Source of the DNA: Streptomyces sp. TLI_235
GTDB taxonomy: Bacteria > Actinomycetota > Actinomycetes > Streptomycetales > Streptomycetaceae
Direction of reading: 5' to 3'
DNA: 64,000 bases
NCBI GenBank assembly: GCA_002300355.1
Contig: NSGV01000001.1
Location: 4,898,001 to 4,962,000 of the forward strand
The notes beneath the pieces were generated by a model that worked only from the letters and a program-made list of their open reading frames with translations, was not told the origin of the DNA and did no database searches. Each line of letters starts with the position of its first letter. Within the stretch, counting starts at the first letter, position 1. Of this stretch, positions 1 through 8,881 are shown piece after piece. A program made the translations under genes and the position numbers.

Positions 1-117
1 GGCACCCGCGACAAGGCCTGCCCCGGCGGCGCCAAGGCCTTCGCCGACGCCACCTGCAGCAGCATCGACCAGCAGCCGCTCGCCTTCACCCGCGCCTTCG
101 GCGCCTACACCGGCTGA
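1..117 (+). CDS. C-terminal fragment of a probably secreted protein
   Basis: The reading frame is open from the first base to TGA at 115-117 and encodes the last 38 residues of a protein whose start lies outside the window. The fragment has two cysteines and ends in an aromatic-rich segment (DQQPLAFTRAF, then GAYTG), which resembles extracellular Streptomyces hydrolases. I do not recognise the family. A strong inverted repeat follows about 60 bases downstream, as expected at the end of a transcription unit. Confidence 0.5.
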   Translation, partial: GTRDKACPGGAKAFADATCSSIDQQPLAFTRAFGAYTG

Positions 118-175
118 CCCGACCCCGCGGAAGCGCGCGGCGCCCGTCCGCCCGCGCACGGCCGCGGAGCACGGC

Positions 176-208
176 GGCACCCTCCGGAGCACGGGGCCGG
201 AGGGCGCC
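176..208 (+). terminator. Intrinsic terminator hairpin
   Basis: Twelve-position stem with one A/C mismatch: 176-187 pairs with 197-208 around a 9-base loop. It lies just after the truncated gene that ends at 117. There is no T-tract, which is usual in Streptomyces. Confidence 0.6.
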
Positions 209-345
209 GCCGTCCTGCTGCGTCGGCTGCACCACCGGCCGCTGCTCCGACCTGTGGAGCGGCGGCCGTCCGACGTCGTGGCCCGGGGTGCGCGCCGCAC
301 GTCGGGTAGTGTCGCTAGCTGGTTCACCGGCGGACGGAGCGGAAT

Positions 346-1776
346 GTGACAGCGGTGCGAGAGGCCGACCGGACGGCCGGCCGGCAGCCCGAACGGCCGT
401 CGCGGCCCACCCCCGACCCCGGACGGCGGCAGCTCCCGGCCCCGCTGCGGGCCCCGATCGACGCCCTGCGCGCCGCACCGCGCGGCCCGCTCACCGCGGC
501 CGCCGCCCTCGCCGTCGTCTCACTGCTCGCCTACGCCACCGTCCGGCACTTCGTCGGCACCTCGATGGTCGACATGATCGTCTACCGGGCGGAGGGCGGC
601 GCCGTCGCCCACGGCGGCGACCTCTACGCGCTGCGGGTCACCGAGTGGAACCTGCCCGCCACGTACCCGCCGTTCGCCGCGATGCTCTTCGTCCCGACCA
701 CCTGGTTCGGCATCGGCGTGCTGCGGGTGGCCGTCACCGCCGGCAACATCGCCCTGCTCGGCCTGCTCGCGCACCTCTCCTTCCGGCTCGTCGGCTGGCC
801 CCGCCGGGAGCTGCGCCCGATCGGCATCCTGCTGGTCACCGGCCTCGGCGTCTGGCTCGAACCGGTCTTCACCACCCTGCGCTACGGCCAGATCAACCTG
901 GTCCTCGCCTGCCTGATCCTCTGGGACCTCAACCGGCCCGACGCCCCCGTCGCGCACGGCCCGCTGCGGCGCCTCCCCAAGGGCGTCGCCATCGGCATCG
1001 CCGCCGGCATCAAGCTCACCCCCGGCCTCTTCGCCGTCTACCTGATGATCACCGGACGGGTCCGCTCCTCCCTCACCGCCGGCCTCACCTTCCTCGGCAC
1101 CGTCGCCCTCGGCGCCCTGCTGCTCCCCGACGCCACCTGGGGCTTCTGGACGAAGTACCTGTACGACTCGACCCGGGTCGGCAAGACCGAGATCGTCGAC
1201 AACCAGTCCGTCCGCGGCGCCGTCGCCCGCCTGCTGCACACCGCCGACCCCGGCACCCTGGCCACCCTCGCCGGAGCCGCCGTCGCCGTCGCCGGACTCG
1301 CCACCGCCGCCTGGGTCCACCGCAGCGCCCGCTGGCTGCCCCGCGGCGAGGCCTGGGGCATCTGCTGCGCCGCGGTCACCGCCGTCCTCATTTCGCCGAT
1401 CAGCTGGACCCACCACTGGGTGTGGTGTGTGCCGGTGCTCGTCCTGCTCGCCGCCGAGGCCGCGCACGAGCGCTCCCGGCCCGCCGAGGTCCGGCGGCTG
1501 CGCTGGCGGCCGATCTTCGGCGCCACACTGCTCGCCTTCCACTCCTTCGCGATGTGGGTCGTGCCGCACAAGGGCGACCTCGACCTGCACCTCGCCCCGC
1601 TCGCCCTGATCCCCGCCGCCGTCTACCCGCTCGTCGGGGTGGGCTTCCTGGCCGCCGCCGCGGCCCGGGTCGCGGCGCGCCGCCGGGCCGCCGGGGAGCC
1701 GCTGCTGCGGCTGCCCGAACAGCGCCTCGGCTCCTGGACCGAGTCCCGCCGCTCCGAGGGACGCGTCCGCGCGTAG
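346..1776 (+). CDS. GT87 family alpha-1,2-mannosyltransferase-like membrane protein
   Basis: 476-residue polytopic membrane protein of the GT87/DUF2029 family, whose members transfer mannose from polyprenyl-phosphomannose to lipoglycans or polyprenol acceptors at the membrane. After a charged N-terminus of about 45 residues the protein is mostly hydrophobic helices. Family hallmarks are the first periplasmic loop with Asp76 (VDMIVYR) and the TYPPFAA segment at 106-112, plus a later SWTHHWVW motif. The GTG start at 346 is preceded by a GGAG-type ribosome site. It is transcribed convergently with the SsgA-like gene. The family is clear; the acceptor is unknown. Confidence 0.85.
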   Translation: MTAVREADRTAGRQPERPSRPTPDPGRRQLPAPLRAPIDALRAAPRGPLTAAAALAVVSLLAYATVRHFVGTSMVDMIVYRAEGGAVAHGGDLYALRVTEWNLPATYPPFAAMLFVPTTWFGIGVLRVAVTAGNIALLGLLAHLSFRLVGWPRRELRPIGILLVTGLGVWLEPVFTTLRYGQINLVLACLILWDLNRPDAPVAHGPLRRLPKGVAIGIAAGIKLTPGLFAVYLMITGRVRSSLTAGLTFLGTVALGALLLPDATWGFWTKYLYDSTRVGKTEIVDNQSVRGAVARLLHTADPGTLATLAGAAVAVAGLATAAWVHRSARWLPRGEAWGICCAAVTAVLISPISWTHHWVWCVPVLVLLAAEAAHERSRPAEVRRLRWRPIFGATLLAFHSFAMWVVPHKGDLDLHLAPLALIPAAVYPLVGVGFLAAAAARVAARRRAAGEPLLRLPEQRLGSWTESRRSEGRVRA

Positions 1777-1841
1777 CCACCCGGCCGGGCGGCGTCGGCG
1801 GGCCCCCGCGGCGCGCCGAAGCCGTCCTTGCAGTCCCGGCC

Positions 1842-1877
1842 GTTCCGATCGTTCGGGCCGTTCCGATTGTTCGGGCC
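1842..1877. repeat. 18-bp direct repeat between convergent genes
   Basis: GTTCCGATCGTTCGGGCC at 1842-1859 is followed directly by a copy with one change (C to T) at 1860-1877. The core CCGATCGTTC reappears inverted (GAACGATCGG) at 1902-1911, so the block can fold into a hairpin. It lies between the stops of the GT87 and SsgA-like genes and may act as a two-way terminator. Confidence 0.6.
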
Positions 1878-1986
1878 GCCCGGGCGGGCCGGTTCGCCCG
1901 GGAACGATCGGTCGCGTTCACGCGGGCGTGAAGCACGGCGGCCGGGTGCCCGTTCACTCGGGGGTGGAACCGCTTGCGCCCGCCGT

Positions 1987-2403
1987 TCACGCCAGCAACT
2001 CGGCCAGGCAGTGATCCATGTCCAGCGCCGCCAGCTCACCACCCGGCGGCACCAGCCGGTGCGCCCGCTCCAGCCACCCCGCGACCGGCGCCAGCGGCGC
2101 CTCCAGCAGCGCGTCCCCCGCCGGGGAACTCAGCGCCAGGCACAGCACAGCGCGCCGCCCCGACCGCTTCGGCCAGATCCGCACATCGCCCTGCCCGCAC
2201 GGCCGGAACGTCCCCTCCACCAGCAGTTCGCGCGAGAACACCCAGGTCACCGGGTTGCCCGTGTCCAGGTGGAAGGCCACGTGCACCGCCAGCGGGTCGT
2301 GGCTCCCGTACGACAGCCGGGCCGGCACCGGCACGCTCCGCTCCGGCGACAGCACCAGCTCCATGTCCAGCTCCAGCTCCACCACGCTCGGGGACTGCTC
2401 CAT
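1987..2403 (-). CDS. SsgA-like sporulation and cell-division protein (SALP)
   Basis: 138-residue protein of the SsgA/SsgB family, which in streptomycetes controls septum placement, FtsZ recruitment and spore-wall events. The length matches SsgB. The family core is visible: a beta-rich N-terminus, SVPVPARLSYGSHDPLAVH, the WVFSRELLVEG block, GDVRIWP, then LALSSPAGDALLEAP and a C-terminal acidic tail. The ATG at 2403 was chosen because homology begins there and the upstream frame is low-complexity antisense sequence. Several paralogues exist per genome, so I do not assign a specific ssg letter. Confidence 0.88.
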   Translation of the reverse strand: MEQSPSVVELELDMELVLSPERSVPVPARLSYGSHDPLAVHVAFHLDTGNPVTWVFSRELLVEGTFRPCGQGDVRIWPKRSGRRAVLCLALSSPAGDALLEAPLAPVAGWLERAHRLVPPGGELAALDMDHCLAELLA

Positions 2404-2613
2404 GACCGGATCCTCTCCGCTCGACCGGGCCGCCGTCCGGCCCCTCGGGAGAAGAGAGCGACCTCCCCGCGTGCTCTTACACGGGTTCGGGAAGGAGTGT
2501 TTTCCCGAGAACGCACGGGAAGAGCGGGGCGGAAGTACTACCCTTTGTGACTGCCTGGCGACTGTCCGCCTGCGCTCCAAGCGCCATCGGCGCTGCCACG
2601 AAAGAAGAACCGC

Positions 2614-4581
2614 ATGACGGACCGACCCAACGGCGGCACTGCGGACACCGCCGTCGGCCCCATGCCGGGCTACTACCCTGACCCGTCCATTCCGGGCTTC
2701 GTCCGCTACTGGGGTGGCACCGGGTGGGTCCCCGGCACCACCCGCCCCGCACCGGCCGAGGGCGAGATCCTGGAGCCGCCGCGCATCGTCAGCCGGCAGG
2801 CCCCGCCACTCGTGCCGCCCACCGCGGCGCCGCCGCCGGCGGGCCCGGGCCCGTCCGCAGGGCCGTCCGCCGGGTCGTCCGCAGGTCAGCCCGCAGGCGC
2901 GTCCGGCGGGACGGCGGCCGCCGAGACTCCGGTTCCCACGCCCGAGGTACCGTCCCTGCCGGGCTGGCCCTCGCCGCCGCTGTCGGCCTCGGAGACCCAG
3001 ACCGGACCGGTGTACTTCGACGAGACGTCCGTCGGGGCCTCGTTCGTGATGGCCGCCCACGCGGAGGTCGAGCTGCGCCCGCGCGCGGACGTCGAGCCGC
3101 TGCGGGTCGAACAGCCCGCGCTGCGCCCCGTGCCGCCGACCTCGATGCCCCCGGTGCCCCCGGTGGGTTCCGTCGCCGTCCCGCCGGCCCGGTCGGCGGC
3201 GCCCGGGGCGGAGCCGCCCGTGGAGCCGGTCGCGGTCGCCGCACCCGCGGAGCGCGTCCTCGCCGCCCGGGCGGGCGGATCCGGATGGCAGGCGGACCCG
3301 CTCGCGCAGCACGGCCTGCTGGAGACCGGATCGGCGCCGCGCTGGGTGTCCTGGGGCGTCCTGCCGGCCGGTGCCGAGGCAGCCCCCGACACGGTCGGCC
3401 GGGCGCACCCGGCGGCACCCCCGTCCTTCCCGGCGCCGGCCCCCGTCCGGGCCGCGCAGCAAGCCCATGCCGCGACCGCCGTCCGGGAGGCCGAGGCGCT
3501 GTCCGCGGCGCCGTCCGAGTCGTCGACGGCCGAACCGGTGGCCGTCGAAGCGGTTGGCGTCGAGTCGGCTGCTGTCGAGCCGGTTGCTCTGGAACCGGCT
3601 GCCGGCGAGTCGACTGGTGACGAGCCGGTTGCTCTCGAGTCGGTTGCTGTCGAGGGGGTTGCTGCCGGGCCGGTTGCCGTTGGGTCGGTGCCGGTCGTGG
3701 AGGAGTCCTCGGCCGACCCCCGGCGTGAGCCCGTCGAGGCTCGGCCGGTCGCGTCGAACCGTCCCGACCGTACGGTCGAGGCGAAGCCCGAGGCGGCCGC
3801 CCAGGCGCCAGAGGCCGCCTCATCCGCGGCCCCGTCCGGCCGGACGGCCCCTCGGACTGCAGAACCGCCGCGCGCGGCGGCCCCGGCGGACCGCGGCCGG
3901 TCGCAGAGGCCGCCCGCGGCGGCGCGCCCGTCCGGCCCCCGTACCGTCGAGCAGCCGCGATCGCGTACCCGGACCGCGGCCTCGAAGCCGCCCGCGCCGC
4001 GTGGCGCGGAGCCCGCCGCACCGGCCCGGCGCTCCTCCGAGCAGCGCCCGGCCGCGGCGCGCAAGGCGGTGCCGAAGCCGACGCCGCCCGCCGGGCTGGG
4101 CCGGCGGCTGGCCGCGCGGATCGTGGACTCGCTGGCCGTGCTCGTGGTGGCGGCCGCCGCCGGGGTGCCGCTGGGTACGGCGGTCGTGGCACACATCCGG
4201 GAGAAGCTCGACCAGGCGCGGACGGTCTCCGCACTGGCCGGCCACGAGGTCCGGGTCTGGCTGGTCGACGACGTCGTCCTCGGCAAGGTGGGCGTGCTGC
4301 TGGGCGTCCTGGTGGTGTTCGGCCTGCTGTACGAGGTGCTGCCGACGGCCCGGACCGGCCAGACCTTCGGCAAGCGGCTGGCCCGGGTCCGGGTGGTCGA
4401 CGCCCGCGGGGCGGCCGGCGGGCGCCGGACGCCGCCGTCCTTCGGCCGGTCGCTGGTGCGATGGATCGTCAGGCAGGCGGCCGTGCTGATGCCGGTCGGC
4501 CTGCTGTGGCCGCTGTTCGACCGGCGGACCCGCCGCGGCTGGCAGGACAGGGCGGCCGCCACCCGCGTCGTCAAGGGTTGA
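2614..4581 (+). CDS. DUF2510-RDD membrane protein with a long disordered middle
   Basis: 655 residues in three parts. A DUF2510-type motif at about 18-45 (GYYPDP...FVRYWGGTGWV) is followed by about 440 residues of Pro/Ala/Glu-rich sequence predicted to be disordered. A C-terminal RDD domain from about 491 has hydrophobic helices, an RIVDS motif and GQTFGKRLARVRVVD. Residues about 309-362 are a degenerate repeat built on Val-Ala/Glu-Pro/Ser-Val-Ala steps. RDD proteins are small polytopic membrane proteins of mostly unknown function, some linked to ion transport. A second, shorter RDD gene follows on the same strand. Confidence 0.82.
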   Translation: MTDRPNGGTADTAVGPMPGYYPDPSIPGFVRYWGGTGWVPGTTRPAPAEGEILEPPRIVSRQAPPLVPPTAAPPPAGPGPSAGPSAGSSAGQPAGASGGTAAAETPVPTPEVPSLPGWPSPPLSASETQTGPVYFDETSVGASFVMAAHAEVELRPRADVEPLRVEQPALRPVPPTSMPPVPPVGSVAVPPARSAAPGAEPPVEPVAVAAPAERVLAARAGGSGWQADPLAQHGLLETGSAPRWVSWGVLPAGAEAAPDTVGRAHPAAPPSFPAPAPVRAAQQAHAATAVREAEALSAAPSESSTAEPVAVEAVGVESAAVEPVALEPAAGESTGDEPVALESVAVEGVAAGPVAVGSVPVVEESSADPRREPVEARPVASNRPDRTVEAKPEAAAQAPEAASSAAPSGRTAPRTAEPPRAAAPADRGRSQRPPAAARPSGPRTVEQPRSRTRTAASKPPAPRGAEPAAPARRSSEQRPAAARKAVPKPTPPAGLGRRLAARIVDSLAVLVVAAAAGVPLGTAVVAHIREKLDQARTVSALAGHEVRVWLVDDVVLGKVGVLLGVLVVFGLLYEVLPTARTGQTFGKRLARVRVVDARGAAGGRRTPPSFGRSLVRWIVRQAAVLMPVGLLWPLFDRRTRRGWQDRAAATRVVKG

Positions 4582-4729
4582 TCCGCAGTCACCGTGGGGC
4601 TCACGCCGTTGCGGGCACGTCCGGTCGCCGCGGACCGGCTCCGCCACCGTGGGCCGGGTGGTCCCGCAACCCCGCCAAAACGAACTGGATATGCCGATTT
4701 CGTGGCATTTGCGATGTTCTACTCGGTGC

Positions 4730-5446
4730 ATGAGCACCAATGACCCCTCAGAGCAGGAGCCGGAAGGGGGCGGCAAGCCCTCCTTCGACAAGCAGCCCCC
4801 GCAGGAGGGCAGGCCGTCGGGTGCGCCGTCCGACCCGTACGGTGCGCCTCCACCGCCCCCGCCGCCGGCGGGCAGCCCGTACGACACCCCCGGCGAGTTC
4901 ACCGGGACGTACGGCGCCCCGCCGCCCAGCTTCGGCAAGGGCCCGGGCCCAGGCCCCGGCCCCGGCGCGGCACCGCCCCCGTCGCCCGGCCCCCAGCCCG
5001 GTGGCGGCCCGGTGCCCGGCATGCCCCCGCTCGGCACGTGGCCGAACCGGATCATCGCCCGGCTGGTGGACTTCGTGCTGGTCGAGGCGGTCGCGGTGGT
5101 CCTGGTCGTCCCGTTCGCCAGCTTCGGCAAGCAGGACGGTTGGGTCGGCGCCATCTGGCTCGGTTACCTGCTCTGGCTGGTCTACGACGGCCTGATGGTC
5201 AGCCGGGACGGCCAGACGTTCGGCAAGAAACTGATGAAGGTGCGGGTCGCGATGCTCTCCGACGGGAGCGTCCCCAACGCCGCCGCCGCCTGGACCAGGT
5301 CCGCGGTCTTCATCGTCCCCGCGCTGATCTGCTGCGGCGGACTCTGGTGGCCGATCGACGGCCTGTTCGGCGTCTTCGACAAGCCGTACCGGCAGTGCAT
5401 CCACGACAAGGCGGCCAAGACCGTCGTCGTGTCCAGCGCCACCTGA
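4730..5446 (+). CDS. RDD family membrane protein with Pro/Gly-rich N-terminus
   Basis: 238 residues. About 100 N-terminal residues are Pro/Gly/Tyr-rich and probably cytosolic, followed by an RDD domain with WPNRIIARLVDFVLVEAV, a second helix, GQTFGKKLMKVRV and a C-terminal hydrophobic segment. The start is placed at ATG 4730 (MSTNDPSEQ) instead of the in-frame ATG at 4649, because the added residues are not family-like. No clear Shine-Dalgarno sequence precedes it, so a leaderless transcript is possible. Together with the preceding gene it forms a tandem pair of RDD paralogues. Function unknown. Confidence 0.85.
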   Translation: MSTNDPSEQEPEGGGKPSFDKQPPQEGRPSGAPSDPYGAPPPPPPPAGSPYDTPGEFTGTYGAPPPSFGKGPGPGPGPGAAPPPSPGPQPGGGPVPGMPPLGTWPNRIIARLVDFVLVEAVAVVLVVPFASFGKQDGWVGAIWLGYLLWLVYDGLMVSRDGQTFGKKLMKVRVAMLSDGSVPNAAAAWTRSAVFIVPALICCGGLWWPIDGLFGVFDKPYRQCIHDKAAKTVVVSSAT

Positions 5447-5488
5447 CGCCCGCTCGGATCGGCGGACGCGGCGGCGCCCGGAAACGAT

Positions 5489-5530
5489 CCGCGGGCCGCC
5501 GCCGGCGTCAGGCACGGCCACGGCCCGCGG
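5489..5530. terminator. Possible bidirectional terminator
   Basis: Nine-base arms CCGCGGGCC (5489-5497) and GGCCCGCGG (5522-5530) surround a 24-base loop between the convergent RDD gene and the small membrane protein gene. Confidence 0.4.
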
Positions 5531-5540
5531 AGCCCAATGG

Positions 5541-5813
5541 TCAGGACCGGCCGGCGTACTCCGGCCGCGGCCCCGGCACGGTCGAGGCCTCGGCGACCGT
5601 TGCCGCAGGAAGTTCGCGCCCCCGATCGGCGCGCCGCTGTGCGGAGAGCGTCATCAGCAGCGCCGTGGCGAGCGTCCCCAGCGCCACGGCGAAGGCCACG
5701 AGCACCGCGACCTCGAACACGCCTGTGGACCCTGAGACGGCCAGCAGCGCAACGGCCGACGCGACGACAGTGAAGGTGCCGGTGCAGATCTGGGGGAGAG
5801 TCGGGCGCGGCAT
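5541..5813 (-). CDS. Small two-helix membrane protein, unknown function
   Basis: 90 residues with two hydrophobic segments (about 10-28 and 33-55) joined by a short loop, then a basic, polar tail. The ATG at 5813 is preceded by GAAGGA eight bases upstream in its own orientation, which supports translation. I recognise no family. It is transcribed away from the endonuclease V gene and towards the RDD gene. Confidence 0.6.
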   Translation of the reverse strand: MPRPTLPQICTGTFTVVASAVALLAVSGSTGVFEVAVLVAFAVALGTLATALLMTLSAQRRADRGRELPAATVAEASTVPGPRPEYAGRS

Positions 5814-6043
5814 GGCGGTCAGTCCTTCACACGAAGTCGGCGGGGAAATCCGGTCGGTGGGGCCCTGGGAAGGTCTACCCAGCGCGGCGGGCTGCTACGT
5901 CCAGCGTAATCCCGCATATGCCGGGCATGAGGGGCGCACGGGTTCACGCCGGGCCGCCCGCGAGACCACGGCGCTGCGCCCCTGCCCGGACGCGGTCGGT
6001 ACGGTGATCGTCCGACCACCGTCACAACACCTTGGGGGAGACT

Positions 6044-6721
6044 GTGAGCGTTCCCGCCGACTGGCCCGTGGACGAGACCGAGGCACTCGCCGTCCAACAG
6101 CGCCTGCGGCCACTCGTCTCCACCACCGGACCGGCGCCCGCGACCGGCGCACTGGTCGCCGGGGTCGACGTCGCCTACGACGACGAGCGCGACGTGGTCG
6201 CCGCCGCGGCCGTCCTGCTCGACTACAGCACCCTCACGATCGTCGACGAGACCACCGCGGTCGGGCCGGTCGCCTTCCCCTACCTCCCCGGCCTCCTGGC
6301 GTTCCGTGAACTCCCCGCCGTCCTGGAGGCGCTCGCCGGACTCGACCGCGAACCGGACCTGGTGGTCTGCGACGGCTACGGAATCGCCCACCCGCGCCGG
6401 CTCGGCCTCGCCAGCCACCTCGGCGTCCACACCGGCCTGCGGACCATAGGCGTCGCCAAGACCGCCTTCACCTTCACCTATGAATCGCCCGGCCCGCAGC
6501 GCGGCGCCTGGTCGCCCCTGATGGACGCCGGCGAGGAGGTCGGCCGCGCCGTCCGCACCCGCCAGGGCGTCAAACCGGTGTTCGTCTCCGCCGGCCACCG
6601 CATCGGCCTGGCCGAGGCGGTCGAGACCACGCTCGCCCTTACCCCGTCCTTCCGGCTCCCCGAGACCACCCGCCGCGCCGACTCCCTCTGCCGCCGCGCA
6701 CTCGCCGCCGCCACCGCCTGA
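6044..6721 (+). CDS. nfi: Endonuclease V (deoxyinosine 3' endonuclease)
   Basis: 225 residues. Endonuclease V cuts the second phosphodiester bond 3' to deoxyinosine in DNA and so starts repair of deaminated adenine. The family pattern is complete: GVDVAY with catalytic Asp42, the YLPGLLAFRE block with Glu89, VVCDGYG with Asp110, and HPRRLGLASHLGV. Positions 89 and 110 coincide with the E. coli catalytic residues. The GTG start at 6044 follows GGGGGAG at proper spacing; the in-frame TTG at 6032 overlaps that ribosome site and is unlikely. Single gene between two unrelated units. Confidence 0.93.
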   Translation: MSVPADWPVDETEALAVQQRLRPLVSTTGPAPATGALVAGVDVAYDDERDVVAAAAVLLDYSTLTIVDETTAVGPVAFPYLPGLLAFRELPAVLEALAGLDREPDLVVCDGYGIAHPRRLGLASHLGVHTGLRTIGVAKTAFTFTYESPGPQRGAWSPLMDAGEEVGRAVRTRQGVKPVFVSAGHRIGLAEAVETTLALTPSFRLPETTRRADSLCRRALAAATA

Positions 6722-6878
6722 CGAACCGCCAGTTCGCATACCGGGGAGCCATCGCAGGTCAGACCCGAGACCGTGCCCACCCTGCGAGGGGCAGGTTTTG
6801 GCCTGCCGCGCCATGTGTTAGACATAAGGGTCAGGCCCGGGTCATGACAGCAGGATGTACGGGGGAGGCACGAAAGAC

Positions 6879-7349
6879 GTGAGCACGGGGAGCGGTTCCG
6901 GCTACCGCGTGGAAGTGGACAGCCTGCGCGCATTCGCGTCGCAGGTTCGGGGACTGTTGAGCGAATTCGAGAGCGCCGCCGGCGGCACTCGGGTGCACGG
7001 CCAGAGCGGGGTCAGTCGCTCCGCGTTCGGCACCTTCCCGGAGGCCGAGGCGCTGCACGCCAAGTACGAGGACATGCGAAATAGCCTGCGCGAGGTTCTC
7101 GACGCGCTGCAGCAGGCGATCGACGAAGCCCAGCACAAGGCCGAGCTGACGGCGCGGAACTACGAGGAGCAGGAGCAGGAGACCTCCCACTCCTTGAGGG
7201 TCAACTCCGACGGCTGGTCGGTGGGCAGCACCGCCACACCGATGACCGCGTCGTACCGGTCGAACAGCACCGCCGGTCCGGCGGTGGGGCCGAAGGGGCC
7301 CACCGGCAGTTCGCCCGCAGGAAGCGGAGACCCGCAACCGTCGTGGTAG
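6879..7349 (+). CDS. ESX/type VII secretion helical protein with YxxxE signal (cassette 1)
   Basis: 156 residues. The first 100 are mostly helical with a break around residues 36-52, like a WXG100 helical hairpin, and end in the motif Y95-E-E-Q-E99. This fits the YxxxD/E export signal of type VII substrates. There is no W-x-G at the turn. The Ser/Thr/Pro tail is probably unstructured. GTG 6879 was preferred over ATG 6855 because GGGGGAGG lies between them, ten bases before the GTG. It is followed after 70 bases by the WxG protein gene, its likely partner. First gene of a three-gene cassette. Confidence 0.72.
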   Translation: MSTGSGSGYRVEVDSLRAFASQVRGLLSEFESAAGGTRVHGQSGVSRSAFGTFPEAEALHAKYEDMRNSLREVLDALQQAIDEAQHKAELTARNYEEQEQETSHSLRVNSDGWSVGSTATPMTASYRSNSTAGPAVGPKGPTGSSPAGSGDPQPSW

Positions 7350-7419
7350 TGAACGATGTCCTGAACAGGGACAGCCAGCGTGAGGCCGATTTCGGGACGG
7401 GGACGGAAGGCGTCCGAGC

Positions 7420-8787
7420 ATGAGCGGATACACCAACTTCAACGGCTACAGCCACGGCGACATGCGGGGCATGGTCCAGTCGATGGACAGCGGCGGAGTC
7501 ATGGCGGCCAGCGACCCCTGGCGCAAGGCCTCCGACACGCTCAAGCAGATCCGCACTGCGCTGAACACCGCGTCGGCGGATGCGACCTCTTCGTGGGAGG
7601 GCGAGACCAGTGACGCCTTCTACACGAAGATGACCAAGCTCGCCAACGCCGTCAACAACGCGGCGGCGTACGCCAACGACGCTGCGCAGACCATGCAGAT
7701 GATGTCCGAGGCGATCGACACCGCGAAGCGGGACATGCCCGAGGAGCCGAGCTTCTGGGACAAGGCGGGCGACGCGCTCAGCGACACCGCCAAGTCCACG
7801 GTCGGCGTCGACGACGAGGACACCCGCACCGCCGTCACGGACGAGAAGAAGGCCCAGGCGGTGGCCGTTATGCAGACGCTGGCTGCCAAGTACCGCACGG
7901 CGACGGCTAACCTGAAGCCGCCGCCGCGGGCGGGCCTGGAGGACATTGAGGATCTCCCGGCGCCGGACTCGTCTGCAGCCGGTGCGATCAGCGGGATGCT
8001 CGTCGGCGGCGGTCTGGGACTGGCGGGCGGATCGAGTTCGGGTGGCGGTTCGGGCACCTCCACGGCGCGCCGCTCTTCGTCCCCGGCTTCGCCGCAGTCG
8101 CCCAAGACCTCCACTGCCCGCATCACCGACAGTGGCATCAGCGGTGGCACGGCCAACCCCACACCCAAGCCGAAGACTCCGACCCCGGTCGGACCCGGCA
8201 CCGGCATCGACGGCGCGACCGTGGTCAACCGGCCGCCCGCCACGAGCGGCCCCGGCAGTGGTTCCGGCCACGTCGGTCCGGGCGGCACCGGCGGCGGTCA
8301 GCACGGGGGCGGTGGCGTCATCGACACCGGCCTCGGTGGTGGCGGCGGACGCGGGGGCACGGGCGGCGGTGGCTCGGGTCTGGGACGCGGTGGTGCCGGT
8401 GGATCCGGCAGCGGCCTTGGACGGGGCGGTAACGCCTTCGGTTCAAGCGGCATGGGCGGCGGCAGTGGCCTGGGTTCCGGCTCCGGCGGCCGGTCGGCCG
8501 GCAGCGGAGCGGGCGGCAGCCTCGCCAAGCGTGGTGGCGGCGTGGTCGGTGAGGCCGCCACGGGCGGCGCCGGACGCGGCTCGTTCACCGAGGGCGGCTC
8601 CGGTCTGGGGCGTAACCGTCCCGGGCAGGGTGCGGCCGGCGCGGGCGGCCAGGGCCACGGCATGCCGGGGTCGCAGGCCGGCAAGAAGAAGGACAAGAAG
8701 GACGACAAGCGGCGCCCCGATTACCTCGTCGAGGACGAGGAGACCTGGGCGTCGGGGGAGCGCGCCAACCCCAACGTGGTGGAATGA
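7420..8787 (+). CDS. WXG100-like type VII secretion protein with Gly-rich tail (cassette 1)
   Basis: 455 residues. The N-terminal ~110 residues form a WXG100-like hairpin with W59-E-G61 at the turn (SSWEGETSDAF). A linker with acidic and Pro-rich stretches follows, then about 200 residues of Gly/Ser/Ala repeats (GLGRGG, GGSGLG types). The last 25 residues are conserved with the protein at 53203: RPDYLVEDEETW followed by an acidic end. This layout suggests a long secreted or surface effector that pairs with the preceding YxxxE protein. No enzymatic domain is visible. The mycosin gene follows after 94 bases. Confidence 0.75.
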   Translation: MSGYTNFNGYSHGDMRGMVQSMDSGGVMAASDPWRKASDTLKQIRTALNTASADATSSWEGETSDAFYTKMTKLANAVNNAAAYANDAAQTMQMMSEAIDTAKRDMPEEPSFWDKAGDALSDTAKSTVGVDDEDTRTAVTDEKKAQAVAVMQTLAAKYRTATANLKPPPRAGLEDIEDLPAPDSSAAGAISGMLVGGGLGLAGGSSSGGGSGTSTARRSSSPASPQSPKTSTARITDSGISGGTANPTPKPKTPTPVGPGTGIDGATVVNRPPATSGPGSGSGHVGPGGTGGGQHGGGGVIDTGLGGGGGRGGTGGGGSGLGRGGAGGSGSGLGRGGNAFGSSGMGGGSGLGSGSGGRSAGSGAGGSLAKRGGGVVGEAATGGAGRGSFTEGGSGLGRNRPGQGAAGAGGQGHGMPGSQAGKKKDKKDDKRRPDYLVEDEETWASGERANPNVVE

Positions 8788-8881
8788 TCCCCAGCACCCC
8801 GAGGTGCGCCCACAGCTGATCGGGCGTCTCGTCACCACAGCGGTGACGAGTCGCCCACCGGATGGATGAGGTGACGACGGC

